A stretch of 64,000 nt of DNA from Sialis fuliginosa (taxonomy: Eukaryota > Arthropoda > Insecta > Megaloptera > Sialidae), in contig OY540820.1 of assembly GCA_961205875.1 (NCBI GenBank), positions 13,206,001 to 13,270,000 of the forward strand. Reading direction: 5' to 3'. The translations under genes were made by a program, and so were the position numbers. Below are positions 15,001 to 30,000 of the stretch, one piece after another. The notes beneath the pieces were generated by a model. The model made no database searches and had not been told where the DNA came from. It saw only the letters and a list, made by a program, of their open reading frames with translations. How positions within the stretch are numbered: position 1 is the first letter of the stretch; each line of letters opens with the position of its first letter.

Positions 15001-18000
15001 ACGTAATGATGGACACTTGTTAATGATTAAAAAATGATAAGTAAAAGAATCATCAAATTCAGAAGAATGTAAAGCAGTTGCTATGATAATATAATAATTA
15101 ATAAATAAATTTTACTAATAATTAGTTTAAATGTTCACCATTTGGACACCTATTGGCCGATTGTCATTAAATCACGCTGTAAGACAGTTAAATATATAAA
15201 GATTAATATTCAGAAATGGTAGTAATCAAATATCAACACATATTTCTAATTCAGTACATTTAAATTAAATCGTTCTTGAGATATAGCCTCTCAAAGTTTC
15301 AATTTTTTCAAAATTTTGAAGAAAAATGGCCCTAACTTTTGAACGCGTGGTCGGAATTGATTTTAGTTGACGGATTTGGAATCAGCGTATCAAAATCTAT
15401 ATAATGGCATGTATAATACCTTTAAATCCGAAAAAAAAAAATTCGCGAAAAATCGAAAAAATTCAAAGGGGTATACCTTAAAAAATGTCAATTTTTGGCC
15501 AAAATTTTTTTGTCGAATTTTAAAGTATTATACATGTCATTATATAGATTTTGACACGCTGATTTCAAATCCGTCAACTAAAATCAATTCCGACCACGCG
15601 TTCAAAAGTTATTCCATTTTTTCTCCAAAAATTTGAAAAATCTAAAACTTTGAGAGGCTATATCTCAAGAACGGTTTGAGATTCAGACCTGCGGTTTGAA
15701 ACAAACAACTTTTCACGTCATTTTCTATACAATAAACATACTTTTAACGAAATCAAAAATCAAAATTTTTTAGTGAAATTTCATGCAGTGAACTTCAACT
15801 TGTCATACAAATATCGATTTAAATACAAGAAAATAAGACGTAGACTCATTTAGTTACTGTATAAATATATAAGAATTTATTTAAAAAATTAATTTAATTT
15901 CGAAATAAATATATTTTTCGGTAATAAATATCGGTTATCGTTTGGTGATATGGGGGCCCCTATCGATCGCGGGGCCCTGGGCACGTGCCCAGAGTGCCCA
16001 GTGGGAAAGTGGGGCCTGGGTAAGCTATATAGTTATTATCTTTCTTATATAATAAATAGTACATTTTATAATGTACTATAAAAATATCAATATGGTCAGA
16101 CTAAATGATTACATATATTTTTAAGTGCACTTAATGCATGCATTTTAAATAAGCATATGTATGTGCATGTCAATTGATAAATATATTACATAACAATGTA
16201 GATATAACAATATTATATAATTCATTAACAATAAGCCGATAACATTAAAATAAAAACAATGCATATTCAGTCATATTTGCATTGACCTCTAAAACAACTA
16301 GAAGCGTAAACAAAACGTTAAACATATGATTTTTTTTAAATATCTGAAAACTATTATGCTAATTGCATATTTAAATACCGTAAAATTCTTTAAATTTAAA
16401 ATAAAACTCTCATAAACGACCCGTTAGAATCTAAAAATATGTTGTTCACTGAATACATATTTATGAAATCGAGCGGTAATGGACCAAATAACGAGTTCAC
16501 GTATTTTAAATTATTTATTTTAAAATATTCTACACTTTTATATAAATCTTGAGTAATTTTTTATTTGAAATTACGAAATATAATTCTTCATTCTTGGATA
16601 CTATCCATTTATATTTAACATTTAATTAAATAAAGCATAAAAATCTATTGGTATATTTTTCTTGCAATAAATATAATTATTATACTTTTCTGTTATAATA
16701 TAATAACTATATATTATACATATATTTAATATCAATATATTTCTTGAGGCATTAAATTTAGGCTAGTTAATTGTTATAAACTAAATTGCCTTGATAATAT
16801 TTGTTATATTTACAGAAAATAAACATTGTATACAATAAGAAATTAATAATTAAATAAAACAATAGTTCATTTTATTATATTTTTTCAAATAATATAACGC
16901 TCCAGATCTTATACGTTTTCTTGAAATATCAATTAAGAAAATTTAGTTTGGAATTTCATTAAAAATGATCCATTGTATTTCGAAATTATAACTTACATTT
17001 AACACACAATGCTTACCCCTTTATGAATCAGTATAGCTTTGATATTTCATCAAGTAAAAATTTGAATGCAGAATCCATTAATAAAAGACATTAAATTATT
17101 TTTAATCCCAATTCATATTTCAAAAATGAAAAATGAGATTTGTATCTTTTGTACGAACAAAACTTTTATATCATGCATACATTAATGTAATAAAATCAAA
17201 GGGGTTATTTCTGAACTGAACCCTTGTTATAATCCCGCAGTGCGCATGCGTGACAATTATGCACGATTTCATCTCTTTCTGTCAATTTCGTGCCTTTGTG
17301 CATTTGTTTCCTTCTTTATTTTTATATATATATATATTTGTCATAGTTTAGAAGCGTGTATGTATTGGATAGATACGAACCGTACAGATGTTTTTTAGCC
17401 ATATCGAATAATATGCAAATTTTAAGTTCATATTTGGTACGCTATATATGTATGCTATTGCACCCTCTTCTTTTGAATTTAACAGTTTTACTACTAAAGA
17501 CCCCTTCACTTTAATTCGGATTTTGATGAACCTTTTTGTTGGAAAAGTAATAGGTTTTGCATACGTCATAAACAGTAGCTTTTGCCATAGTTCTTTCTGT
17601 GAGCGGGATTTTTGTATGGCTTAGGGCGAATTGATCAAATATTTTAAACTCACCCCCGATATGTTATGTTTAAGTTTTATTATTTACTTTAGTAAATAAA
17701 GTTCCAACCCCTGGTTTTGTATAAATGTGATATAAAAACAATAGGGATATCATATACATATGTAGATATTTTTATACTTAATGGTTTCAGTTTTAAAGTA
17801 GTTTCATTTTTGTTAGTAAAAATAATTACATACTGGTATGCTTACCTTGTAGACATTATTGTAAATTGTTGAACCAAATATGGAGTCTAAAAAACAATGA
17901 ACAGTTACTTTTATAAAAAAAGCTCCTTGAAATTTTACAAAAGCTAGATTTAATTTTTCGCACCGATCAAAAATTTCATAATGAAAAAGTAAAACAATTC

Positions 18001-21000
18001 ATATAGCGAGTAAAAAGTTGTCCCGCCGTTGCATTTTGGGAAGAAGAGATGCCACTGCAGTTATTCCGAGAAGCTGGAATTAATTAGATTGAGTTTTTCA
18101 TAGGTAACTGCTTAAATATTTCGTCAAACAAAAAGCCGAACTATATTAAGGAACAAAATCACGTATGACAAAACACACTGTATTATGTCGTCTTTGTATA
18201 GCAGCAACGTTGGACGGAAATATTTGTGTGAATTCGATTCTCTCAATGTATTTATTTCGGCTGCTTGTATAAAAAACAGGCTCGTTTCACATAAAGTAAG
18301 GTTTAAGTAATATAATACATCAGCCGGCAAAGATGTTTTCTTATTTCTTGTTGTTGATTCAGTGAGCGAATTGGTCGGCATTTATATGTAATAGTTATCA
18401 TCTCAATTTCTTCTGATGTTTATTTTGTATATTATATTGATGTGCATATAGGTATACCTACATGTAAACTTCATCAATCATATTAATACTACTCATTTGT
18501 TTATAGTGTCGCGTATTTTTATTTTTAATAAATTGATACATATAGATTCCTTATTACATCTCAAATTAATGTAACATCTACTTATCATTTTAAAATGCAT
18601 AAATATTCAAATGAAGTGACTATATATTACAAAATTCGTTTTTTTTAAATTTACAATACTAAATTAATCTAAACTTATTAATTTTTCTGAACTTAAATAT
18701 AGTTTTATAGATGAAGAGCAGCAGAACAAAACTTGATAAATCCACTTTGAACCGAGTTTTTTTTTCGATTCGGTATTTTCAACCATCACGGATGTGTGCG
18801 ATTATTACGTTACAATTTCTTTACCAAAATGTGCCATATTGAATAAAATGTTTAATTATTATTGTTTTCTTTCACTTACAACTTTTTGCCACTGTAACTA
18901 CCTATAACCATACTCAAAAGTTTAAAAAAGTAAATGAAAATAGGGTAGTTAAATTTTGACCTCTTCTGTAAAATTTGCAAAAATTGATTTATCCGGTTTT
19001 GTTCTGCTGCTCCTCAGATATGTAATTTTGAAAGCTTTAAATTAAATTCGCGCTCGCTTCGCTCGTTTATTGTTTGTATGCATTTACTTTACAACAGTGC
19101 GTGTAAACATTGTGTAGCAAGTTCAACGCGCCCCATCTGAGCTGAATTTCAAAGACGGGCAAATATTTTATATATTTCAGCGATTTGTGCGTTAAGTACA
19201 TTGCTCATTAAAAATGAAGAAACAAAAAAACAAAAACTTTAAAAATACCCAGACTGAATTCAAAAACTATTTAAGAAAATTTAAAAATTCTTCACATTCA
19301 TTTAAAATTATTTTACTTTCCATGTTTTTGTCCATTCTTAACCCATTAACGCCCAAATGAAATTCAGTCTACATACAAAATATTTAACTAAATATTACAA
19401 AAAAAACGTTTTTTTTATATTTAGAAAAAATAACGGTGTGCATTCGAGCTGACTGCTTTTCTGATATCTTTTTTTTTTAGATAAATTACATTTAAAAATC
19501 AAGTTGTATGTATATATATTTAAGTTATTCCATATGATTTAAACAAAATTCGAAATCACATGCTTCAGTTGGATAAAATATATTAGCATATCACATACCT
19601 CTATTCATATACAAATAATTCGCAGCAATTAAAACAAGTTTAAATACTCATAAAACTAATAACGTTAACAGATTATGTTTGTTTTACTAATACTAGCAAC
19701 TGATTTTTAAGGAAATATTGTGAATTAATATCCATAGAAAGCAATTAATGGGTTAAACTGCAATTTGGAAATAAAATTATTGCCCTATACTTATGTTTTT
19801 TATTTTGATATTTCATCGTACATTTGAGGAAGTTATATCTCTTAAACTTAAACCCAGAAACCACTTTTGAACTTCCGCGATATATAAAAGACGCTGAAGA
19901 CATTTAAATCTATTTATTTTATTCATTATGGACAATTTAAGTGGTAATATATTTAACTACAACCATTTTGAATTTACTGTACGTTTAATGTTATTTCATT
20001 CAGAAACAATTTGCATATATTTTCAACGCATATTGTCTTCTCTTATTTTTAAAACCAAACGGAAATTGTGTACATAGTTATTGACGTATTGCAACTCACG
20101 TGCAAACACTGCGAAGATGCCGGTTTGTTTCTTGAAATACAAATTACTTTACTATTAAATTATTCATACTTATACATAGAATATCTATGTAAAATCATAT
20201 GAGATATTATACAATGTATTTGTGGGTAATGGCGATAACTATTTAACTGTAATTAACCAAGAAACCTAGAAACAGAAATATATATATTTTTTAATTCTAT
20301 TAGATGCATTAAACAAAAGTTGCAGTACTCTTGGTTTCTTGGTTTATAGTGTTTAAAATAGTTAATCATACAAAAATTTATTGAGATTGAAAAAATGAGA
20401 TTTTTATTTTTTAGTTTAGTGCAACAGTTTTTTTATATCAGCCATTTTAGTAAATTTTTGAAAAAACCCAGATTTATACATGTTAATCGCAAAAGTTAAA
20501 AAATTAAAGAGCCTATATTTTTTAAAAATTTTATAAATTGCAAAAAACAATTACTATTTGGTAGTTTCGATACTATTGCGTATTCAGCACTGACATGCCA
20601 AATTTGAACAGTGAATTGAGAAAAATATTTTAAGCAAAAAACTTTATATGAACACGTATACATAAATTTTTCGTGAGGGAGCTACAGCCCTTCGAAGAAT
20701 TTACCCAAAATTAGTTTTTATTTAATATCTTGGGAACCCATTGTGATACAGTTATGAAATTTGTTTAGTATTAATAAGTGTTATCGATTTCCAGTATTAA
20801 CCAATTATAATTTATACAAGGACCCATCGATATTTATCAAGTATTTTTTTGTTCTTTAACTTTGTCCTGAGTTGGGCACCTATATAAGATTATATGACAC
20901 AAAATACACAATAATATTCTTTGCTCTTTTGTCATAGGATAAACCATTTACGAGAATGCAGAATTTTACTTAATACGGATGCTTCAAATTACACAAAATA

Positions 21001-24000
21001 AATTTGTATTCCTGTTCTATAGTTAAAAGTATTTTTGTCTATATGTAACGAATAAAGTGAACAAAGAAAAACAAATCATTTTTGAAGATACATTCACCGA
21101 AAATATTCGTTAAGTTAGAGTAAATATTCGATTTAATTAATCGCTTTATAATTTAGTGTAACTAACAAATTATAATTATAAGGTATTTCGAAACACGTAC
21201 ATGGCAACATTAACATAATTCCAATACATAATAGCATTAATATAATAACAACCATCAATATTGTTATTGAGTTATTATTTTTTAAATATCCACTCGACAA
21301 TATTAATGCATAAAAATAATAAAGTTTATCTGACCAATAACACATTTTCATAATAATAAGTGTGATAATATATAAATGTTAGTTATAAATTTACCACGGC
21401 TTCAAGTCTATGGAAAAGCTAGAAATGTCAATTGTTATAAATCATAAAAGTCATGAAAATGTCAGGAAGTAATGTGATTTCATTATAGAATTTATTTGAA
21501 AGTGATGACATATGTACATTTTTCATTTGTTGGTGATATTTTTACTGAATATATACCATATTGGTAACATTTTATAGGTTTTCTATGCACTGGCTTATTG
21601 TATTCAAACGATTATGTATTTTTTACGTGACGTTGATTATCAATTTCATCATTCAGTCAAATTTTGAACAGTAGTTGTTACACCAATTAAAAAAGTATTC
21701 CAATGAAAAAAAATTGGTTTAAAATATAATAACATTATTTCATTCTATATACGTATACGTAAAAAAAGCAGTTCTTTATAATACTTTTTGAATTCTGGGC
21801 TTGTTATTTTTCACCCCTTGCACCTGTCTACTCATTGCAATGTACAAAATAATGTGTGGTATAAAAACTATATAATAATGTTTACAATAAATATATACTC
21901 TGTCATATTTTATTAATACTTTCGTCAAATTAATGCTACATACTTCATAAAACGTCGATGTCTCGATGACGATAAATAACTAATTTAAATTCATTAGAAG
22001 TATTTCGCCATTGAATAGTTTATAACTTATTATGTTTATATGCATATATGTAACTACTGCAGTCAAATATTCTTTATAAAATTTTATTATTTAAACTATT
22101 TACAACCGAGCTTTCAATAAATAAATTTTAACTATAGCGACTTAAAAAACTTGGTTATATATTTAACCCAGTGTAATCCAACAAGGATATCAAAATCGTA
22201 TTAAAATAAAGTATATAACATCAGACACCCTTTGCAATTATAAAAATACAAAACAATAAATATTATATTAAATATTTTTCCATGTTTATTTCTAATTAAA
22301 CATTTGTATTAAATGATTTAATATTGTGTACGTTGGTTATAATCGAAATAAAAATCAAAAAGAAAACATAAATTACATATAAAATGCAGTTAATTTATAG
22401 AATTCCACATGATATACAGTTCATAATAAATAATAAATTTTATTTACGTTTAAGTTTAACGTATATACATTCAAGTAGGTATTTGCAAACGTACTTCTGC
22501 AAAGACGGATAAGACATACAATTAAAGAAACATTATATTGCTTATAGAAATGTGTTTGTACGTACTCGAATCAGGGTCGGCCTTAATCAATATGTACCGG
22601 AAAATTTTATTTACGTAGAGAGAGAATAAGCATATTTCATTTAACTTCAACAATATAAGGTATTGATACCAGTTATGGCCGCTATAATTTAATCAATTTA
22701 ATTACCAAAGTCCGCAAATATAGTTTTTTTTTAAATTATAGCCTTTTTATTTTGTTTATGTTTTTTCTCCAGTAATGGATAAAGTAAAACCAGTAATGAG
22801 CACGCAGTGATGTACACTTGCTAATGATTACAAAATGATAAATACTACGACATAAAAAATATAAAAGACAGAATCATCAAATTTGAAACAATGTAAAGCA
22901 GTTTCTATGATAATATAATAATTAATAAATAAATTATACTACCATTTTGATACTTTATTGGCTGATTGTCATCAAATCACGCTGTAAGACAGTTAAATGT
23001 ATATAAATTAATATTCAGAAATGGTAGTAATCAAATATCAACAAATATTTCTAATTCAGTACATTTAATTTAAAAATAACCATTAGTGGGGTCATGTCCA
23101 AGACTGGTGCCAATACCTTAGGTACTTATTGCCTATTCACTTTTGAAATTTAAATAGAGCGACTAACTGAATAATAATAATAATAAATAAATAACATGTT
23201 TTTATCGAAAACTCGTCTCAAGAGAAATATCCGTTTTATTTTATACATTCAAATATTATTTTAATTTAAACAAATATTGTTTATATTGTATTTTTCAGTC
23301 TTAGGGTCATGTTAAATAGCAATAATTATTAACAATCTTTTAAAATCGAGATGTCTCGGTTAGTATCTTCTAAATTGAATTCAATCTTGTCTTTAGAAAT
23401 GTTCGTCTCGGCTTCCTAGTCGTTTAGGTTTCTGGAAGGGTTAACTATAACAAAATATTGTAAACAAGTTTTTAGTTCGACTCTGTTATACACGATATTA
23501 TCCGTATTTGGTTTTGCATTACAGTAACTAGCGGTATTCCTTATATTGAACTACCAAATTTGAACACTGTATTGTTGGCTGGAGACTCGATAATGACATG
23601 AAACTAATACGGTTTAGAAATTTTGATTAATGATTGAAACGTATGTAAAACTTCACGGTAACTGTTCCATGCCATATCAGGCCATTTTTTGTATCGAACT
23701 GTTTTGCACATCAAAAGAATTTTTCAACTGTGTTATCATTTATATTATTAATTATATATTGAGAATATGTTACATATTTATCGGGTTATAAAAAGATTTG
23801 TTACTATTCAATACGAAAATGAACATTAGTTATTTTTAAATACAGAATGGTTGGAATTTTATAATGTATCATTATTCAATAACACAGGCCGACAAAAAAA
23901 TACTTTTGTGATTTCGGAGCGTGCTGAAACCGAATCCGTCACCCGAATTGTTCCATCAGGTCAAGTTTTTGATACAATCTAACCTAAATGACGATTTTGG

Positions 24001-27000
24001 CAATGTTTAAGAATTTATTACCAAGTAGAGACTTTTTTTCTAAAGTTTTCGTTCGCGGTAAGAAATAGTACTACCTTTCCTCTTTAAAACAAATTTTTAT
24101 TTTTTACTGTACGATTTTTTTCCACCGAAATATACTAGTTTGAATATATAATATTTTTAAAAATAGAGTACACTAGACTTTATTACACATTAAATATAAC
24201 AATAACTTCAAACTAGTTTATTTCGGTGAAAAAAATCATACAGTAGAAAGTAAAAATTTATTTTAAAGAGGAAAGATAGTACTACCTCTTATTATGAATG
24301 AAAACTTTAGAAAAATTTTACCTACTTGGTAATAAATTCTTAAATATTACCAAAATTGTTATTTTAGACTCTGACCTGATGGAGCAATTTGGGTGACGGA
24401 TTCGGTTTATTTAAATAGAGACATCAAAAATTATGTAATAGTAACATCAAATATTCGTTCAAATAGTTTTGATTTCATACATAATTATTTACAGAGAAAA
24501 AATAATTTTAGGTTATGGTCATATTTTCCATCAGCATTTCAATGCACATTAAAATTGCAGCAAGTCTTGATGTGTCCATTTAAAATACTGTGTCATTTTT
24601 GATATACCCAATCAATAAATGTTACCAATAAATATCTATAATCAATTCGGATTTATTTGATTGTTGAGTATATGCATACGCAATCAAATATCAGATATAG
24701 TATTTATATTGTATCTAACATTACCAGTACAATAAGTTTACAATGCCTATGACATTCTTTCGCATATGTATGACAGCTGTCACACCTTTAATAATAAAAC
24801 AATTGAATGGGCACAAACCATAAGCTGTACACAACACTTTGCATTAATATTTATAAGTTATATTCCATAAATACATTTTTGATAAAATGTACCATAAACT
24901 GTTTTTCATATTACAACCGCGACAATTCGTTTTTAAGGGTTATATTATCATAAATTAATATAATGAACATATGGCTCATGTCGAAATCTGTATTTTTTTC
25001 TATATTATTAAACAAGTAAATATATTTAACGCAAGTTTCAAAATTAGAAAACTGCAGAATTTACCTACATTATTAATTACATGAACCGCATTATAAAATG
25101 GTTGAAAACCACTGCTTTCTTAATACAATTCAAGGTTTTATATAAGCAATGATGTGTTACATAATAAATGCATTAAAATCTATTTCAGTTATTAAGGATG
25201 TAGGGAATTCCCTAATTTCACATAATCCTTTCCTTATATACATAATTTAAAAAAAAAAACAATAGTTTTTACAAACCAATAATTATATTTATAAATAATA
25301 TTCTGTGAAAATATATGCAGATAAAATCACATTGAACATCGAAATATCATTCCAAGAATTTATATTGAAATATACAATAATAAAAAATAATTTATTATTC
25401 TTCCAAATGATTAAATGAAATATGTAGATCGATAAATTTGAAAAACTGAAATCTAGGTTCGTATTATTGATGTCATTCAAAACAAGCCCAACTTTCTCAA
25501 TTAAATATCATTATTTGCATATTTCTGTTATTGTGTTTCCATTGTTCTTATTACTTTTTAAACAATACGTTCATTTCTTAAGTTTATTTATTTTTTTTAA
25601 ACGATTCAGACATATTTTTATTAAGTATTTAAAAAAAGTTTATTTTTAATATAAGTAGGACCTATTTCAATTGCTAGTTATTAGTTATATTTATAATATT
25701 TTGAAAGCTTATAAAGCTTCTATTGTATATTTCTATTATTATTATTACTATTTACAGAAAGTGCAAGGTATATATATTTGATTATATATTCATAGAATAG
25801 TCTCTTAATAAATGTATAATCAAGTCGCGCTTATATGTCTTTCAATCAACAAAAAGTAAATTTCTCTTCTAAAGATGTTGAAAACACGAAAATGGGGAAA
25901 GCACAGCAAATTTCAAAAGAACAACTAGCTCAAATAGCCATTTTGCGAAAAATTACTGAGACGAATTGAATAAACCGGTCATAAATATTAGCAAAAAGTT
26001 AAAAAATTTACAGTTTTTCAGGTGGTCTTAAACTTTTGCAGGGTAGTGTACGTTTTCATTTTTTCATGTTACCATCCTTGATCGAGACATACTCATAGGT
26101 ATTTAATAATGTACCATACTCGTATTGTACATATGTATGTATATTGTATACGTGCATGTCCATTTTATTGAATATTCTGTCTGCAATATTATGTTAACCA
26201 AAGAACAACATTTTCGGCATAAATATTTATAATTTTGAATTGCAAATATGGTGTGTACAAGCCATTCAGATCGTGTACAATATTATTAGTTTTTTATCTG
26301 AAATTGAAAACAATGAGTATGTTATTATTGGAGAGGGGGGACTACGGGGAGTAGAACATGTCATCATATTATAAGTATTCATGTATTTATTGAATTGAAA
26401 ACAGAATAATTTCACTGGAGATTTGCATATATACGATTGTATTTGAACTGGAGCCTTTTAAAATTACATGCTACATGTACTTGTACAGAATTATTTGCTT
26501 AAAGTGTATTTGGAATATCAATTATGAAACCTACCTACGTCTTGGACGCATTCCAATCTATTGTTGAATGTAACAAAATGGCGGAATTAAACAAAATGGA
26601 ATCGATTTAAAAGTATATTTAAAATCAAATTAATTTAGAAAACAAATAATTTTGGTCTAAATGAAATCAATAAATTAAATCAAATAATTAACAAAATAGA
26701 GAACTTTGAAAATCCTTAATAAATTTATCTTGATGTAATTTTGAAAATAGAAAAGCTAGATATTTATTTTCTTTGGAAAACCAATTATCAAAAAAGTTAA
26801 AAATAAATGTAAATTGTCGGTATGTAATTAAAAAATGATTGGCAGTTTTCTACTTGATTTTACGCCAAAATCAATTTGTTTTCTTTTTCTTTGTATTATC
26901 ATAGAGAAATACAACTTTTTAAACATTAGAAATGATATTAAATAAATACATATTAACCTTAATTTCTTAGCCTTAAGTCTTTAGTACTTTAGACATTGAC

Positions 27001-30000
27001 TAAGATAACAATTGGCTTATACATAGAAGCTAAGAATAAACACATTTCTTAGAAACGTTAAAAATATGAATTTATAAATAATAGAATAATACATATTTTT
27101 GAAAAGTTCTTAAAATAAGAAAGTTACCAATTAATTATCACAAGAAAATGGGTATTACTAGTAGACTTTTGAGAGTATTTTGGTACGGATTCATATTTAT
27201 ATATGCATTGTATAAACAAAAATGTGTTTTTATAACCGATGACGATTTCATTGTGTCAGATAAAATAATGATAATTTGTCTGTCCCAGAAATAGAATCGG
27301 CCGATTTGGTTCGGCTTGACAATGATGTATTTATCAACAAATGTGTGCTGTTACAATATCACGGGAGTTAAATATTTCTTTAAATTTAACGAATTCCTAA
27401 ACACTTGAAATAGCACAATAAATTTCGTTTGAGATCCATTCTGATATTAATCGACTGTTGTTTTAGGCATGATTAGTTCGTTTTGTAATATTTTATTTTT
27501 GTTTTCAAACAAAAATATTAAGTGAAAAGAATAAAACGACTTATGTTTATATTGTTGTCTACTTATTTTTAATTTATATTTATAAATGTTTTACTTATTT
27601 TTATATTTAATGATACACATTTATAATGATAAATTCATTTCTCTTTGATATTACAATAATGAAATTTCCTACTTATGATTAAATGAGGGCTTTGGCCCAA
27701 CAATACATATTTCTTTTGTAAGTTCGATTGAAATCATACTAAACAAAATGATTTTATTTTCAACTACATTTCACTCCCAACATCTTGTTCTAAATATAAA
27801 AAGTATTTAAGAAGGGTGATGTTAAGGTTAATCGCTCCCCTTTTATATACAAGTGACTATCACAAGGATAAAAAAAAATGAGCGGATAAAATAATTATTT
27901 GAGAAAGTTTAAAATATATAAGGTCGTGAGTCACAAAATACGTACAGAAGTCCATATTAATTATTTATTTATATTAAAGAAGAACACTACTATAAACTGT
28001 CGCAAAATTGCTGATTTTTTTCTTATTTATATTCAATTATTTTAAGATTCAGGGAAGGATATTGAAATATATTAAAAATCACAAAGTTATAGAAAAATGG
28101 TCCATAAAAAAATCCCTTTTCTTTATCTGTATGGATTTAGATATATCCGCCGTTTTTTTTAAATTGATTTTTGACAAATTGGCGTCACTTGATTTTTTTT
28201 TATTTTTTGTTCATACAAGGGACTTAATTTTTTTAAATTAAATAATTATTTTAAATGTTAAAATGGAAGCTTAAGAATACGCATATTTTTGTGAGAATAG
28301 AAATTATCGATTTTATTATTCAGTTTACTGTTTCACAATGTGCGTGTCCGTTTACATACCTGTTGCATGTCAGATGTATGATATTTACAAGTACCAGCTT
28401 ACATGTGTTCTCTTTGTAAATAAATGTGTGTGTGTATGTTAGTTTATTGTTCGTTTTTTTGATAAAAATCATTTACTTACAAACAGAAAATTATTATAAT
28501 GTTTATTACTGTTATTCTAATTTAATTTAATCTTATTCTTTTTGTATATGATATGTAATTCTTCATTATTTAGTTGAGGCTTACTCTTAGAAACGATTAT
28601 TAAAAATATGATGTTTTTTTTTTTAAGTTCGAAAGACACTATACAAATTTATGACACGTGATTTTTTTTTTGTATAAAGATAATTATTTGCTTGAAACTG
28701 AAGTTTTTGTGTATCTTTTTGATAAAAATCATTTACTTACAAACAGAAAATTATTATAATGTTTATTACTGTTATTCTAATTTAATTTAATTTTATTCTT
28801 TTTGTATATGATATGTAATTCTTCATTATTTAGTTGAGGCTTACACTTAGAAACGATTATTAAAAATATGATGTTTTTTTTTTAAGTTCGAAAGACACTA
28901 TACAAATTTATGACACGTGATTTTTTTTTTGTATAAAGATAATTATTTGCCTGAAACTGAAGTTTTTGTGTATCTTCAGCATAGCTTCGCTAATGGTTCT
29001 AATGAATCGCTCTGCGTTAAAAGAAATTATTTATAAATTAAGGTTAAAGCCTCAAGTTCTTGAACATAACTGAATTTAATTGAAACTGATTTAGTTTATG
29101 AACATTTTGAAGGTTTGAACATGCTATTAAAATAACATTTAATCATTCTTTGTGTATGTGAATACTAACATTTATTATTTTTAACATATCAAAAAATTCT
29201 TTTACAATTTTTTTTTAATTGGCATTACGGTATTAGCTAAAACTAAGATAATTAAGCACATGTGCGTAGTTTTAGAGTTATTGTATTAATTTAAAAATAG
29301 ATTCCATTGTAATTCAAATATAATTATTTCTCACAATTGGTACAGATTATTTAATTGTGGTTATAATTTTCATAAAAATAAACACCTCATTTTTTTTAAA
29401 CGATTATACATTATTTTTTTGTGAAATAAAAAAAGTTTTTCATTAATAAAAATATTTTTTTTTTACTATTTTACCGAAATATTAAAAACAGATTCTTTTA
29501 ATGCCAAGTCAAAAAAATTCATAGCTTGACAAATTATGTATATACACATTATCTAACACATTCATCACCGAAGACATGTGTTTTTATAAAAAAAATAAAA
29601 TAAAATGAAATGTAATCGTTAAAATCAGATTTTGTTCATTTATTTTTGTACTGGAAGGTTCATTTATTTCCACAACCAATTAATAAAATCATCAAAATTC
29701 TAGGCATCCCACTTAATATTTTATAATTCCAGTAATTTGTATCTGGCGTGAACATTATTAAAATATTATTTTAAATATTCACATGGATGATAATTTCCAG
29801 CCCACACTGATTTCTTTCTCTGTCCAAGGCGACAGCACGTGTGCTAGATACATCACCAAGAGATGTCGCGTTTGTGTGTACAAATAAAATACATGTATAA
29901 TTATTTATTTAGATACTCATTGCAATACACTTTATTCAGTTATAACATGAAGAATATATTGATGCGGTCGATACATGAATTCTTATGGCGGTTACTGAAG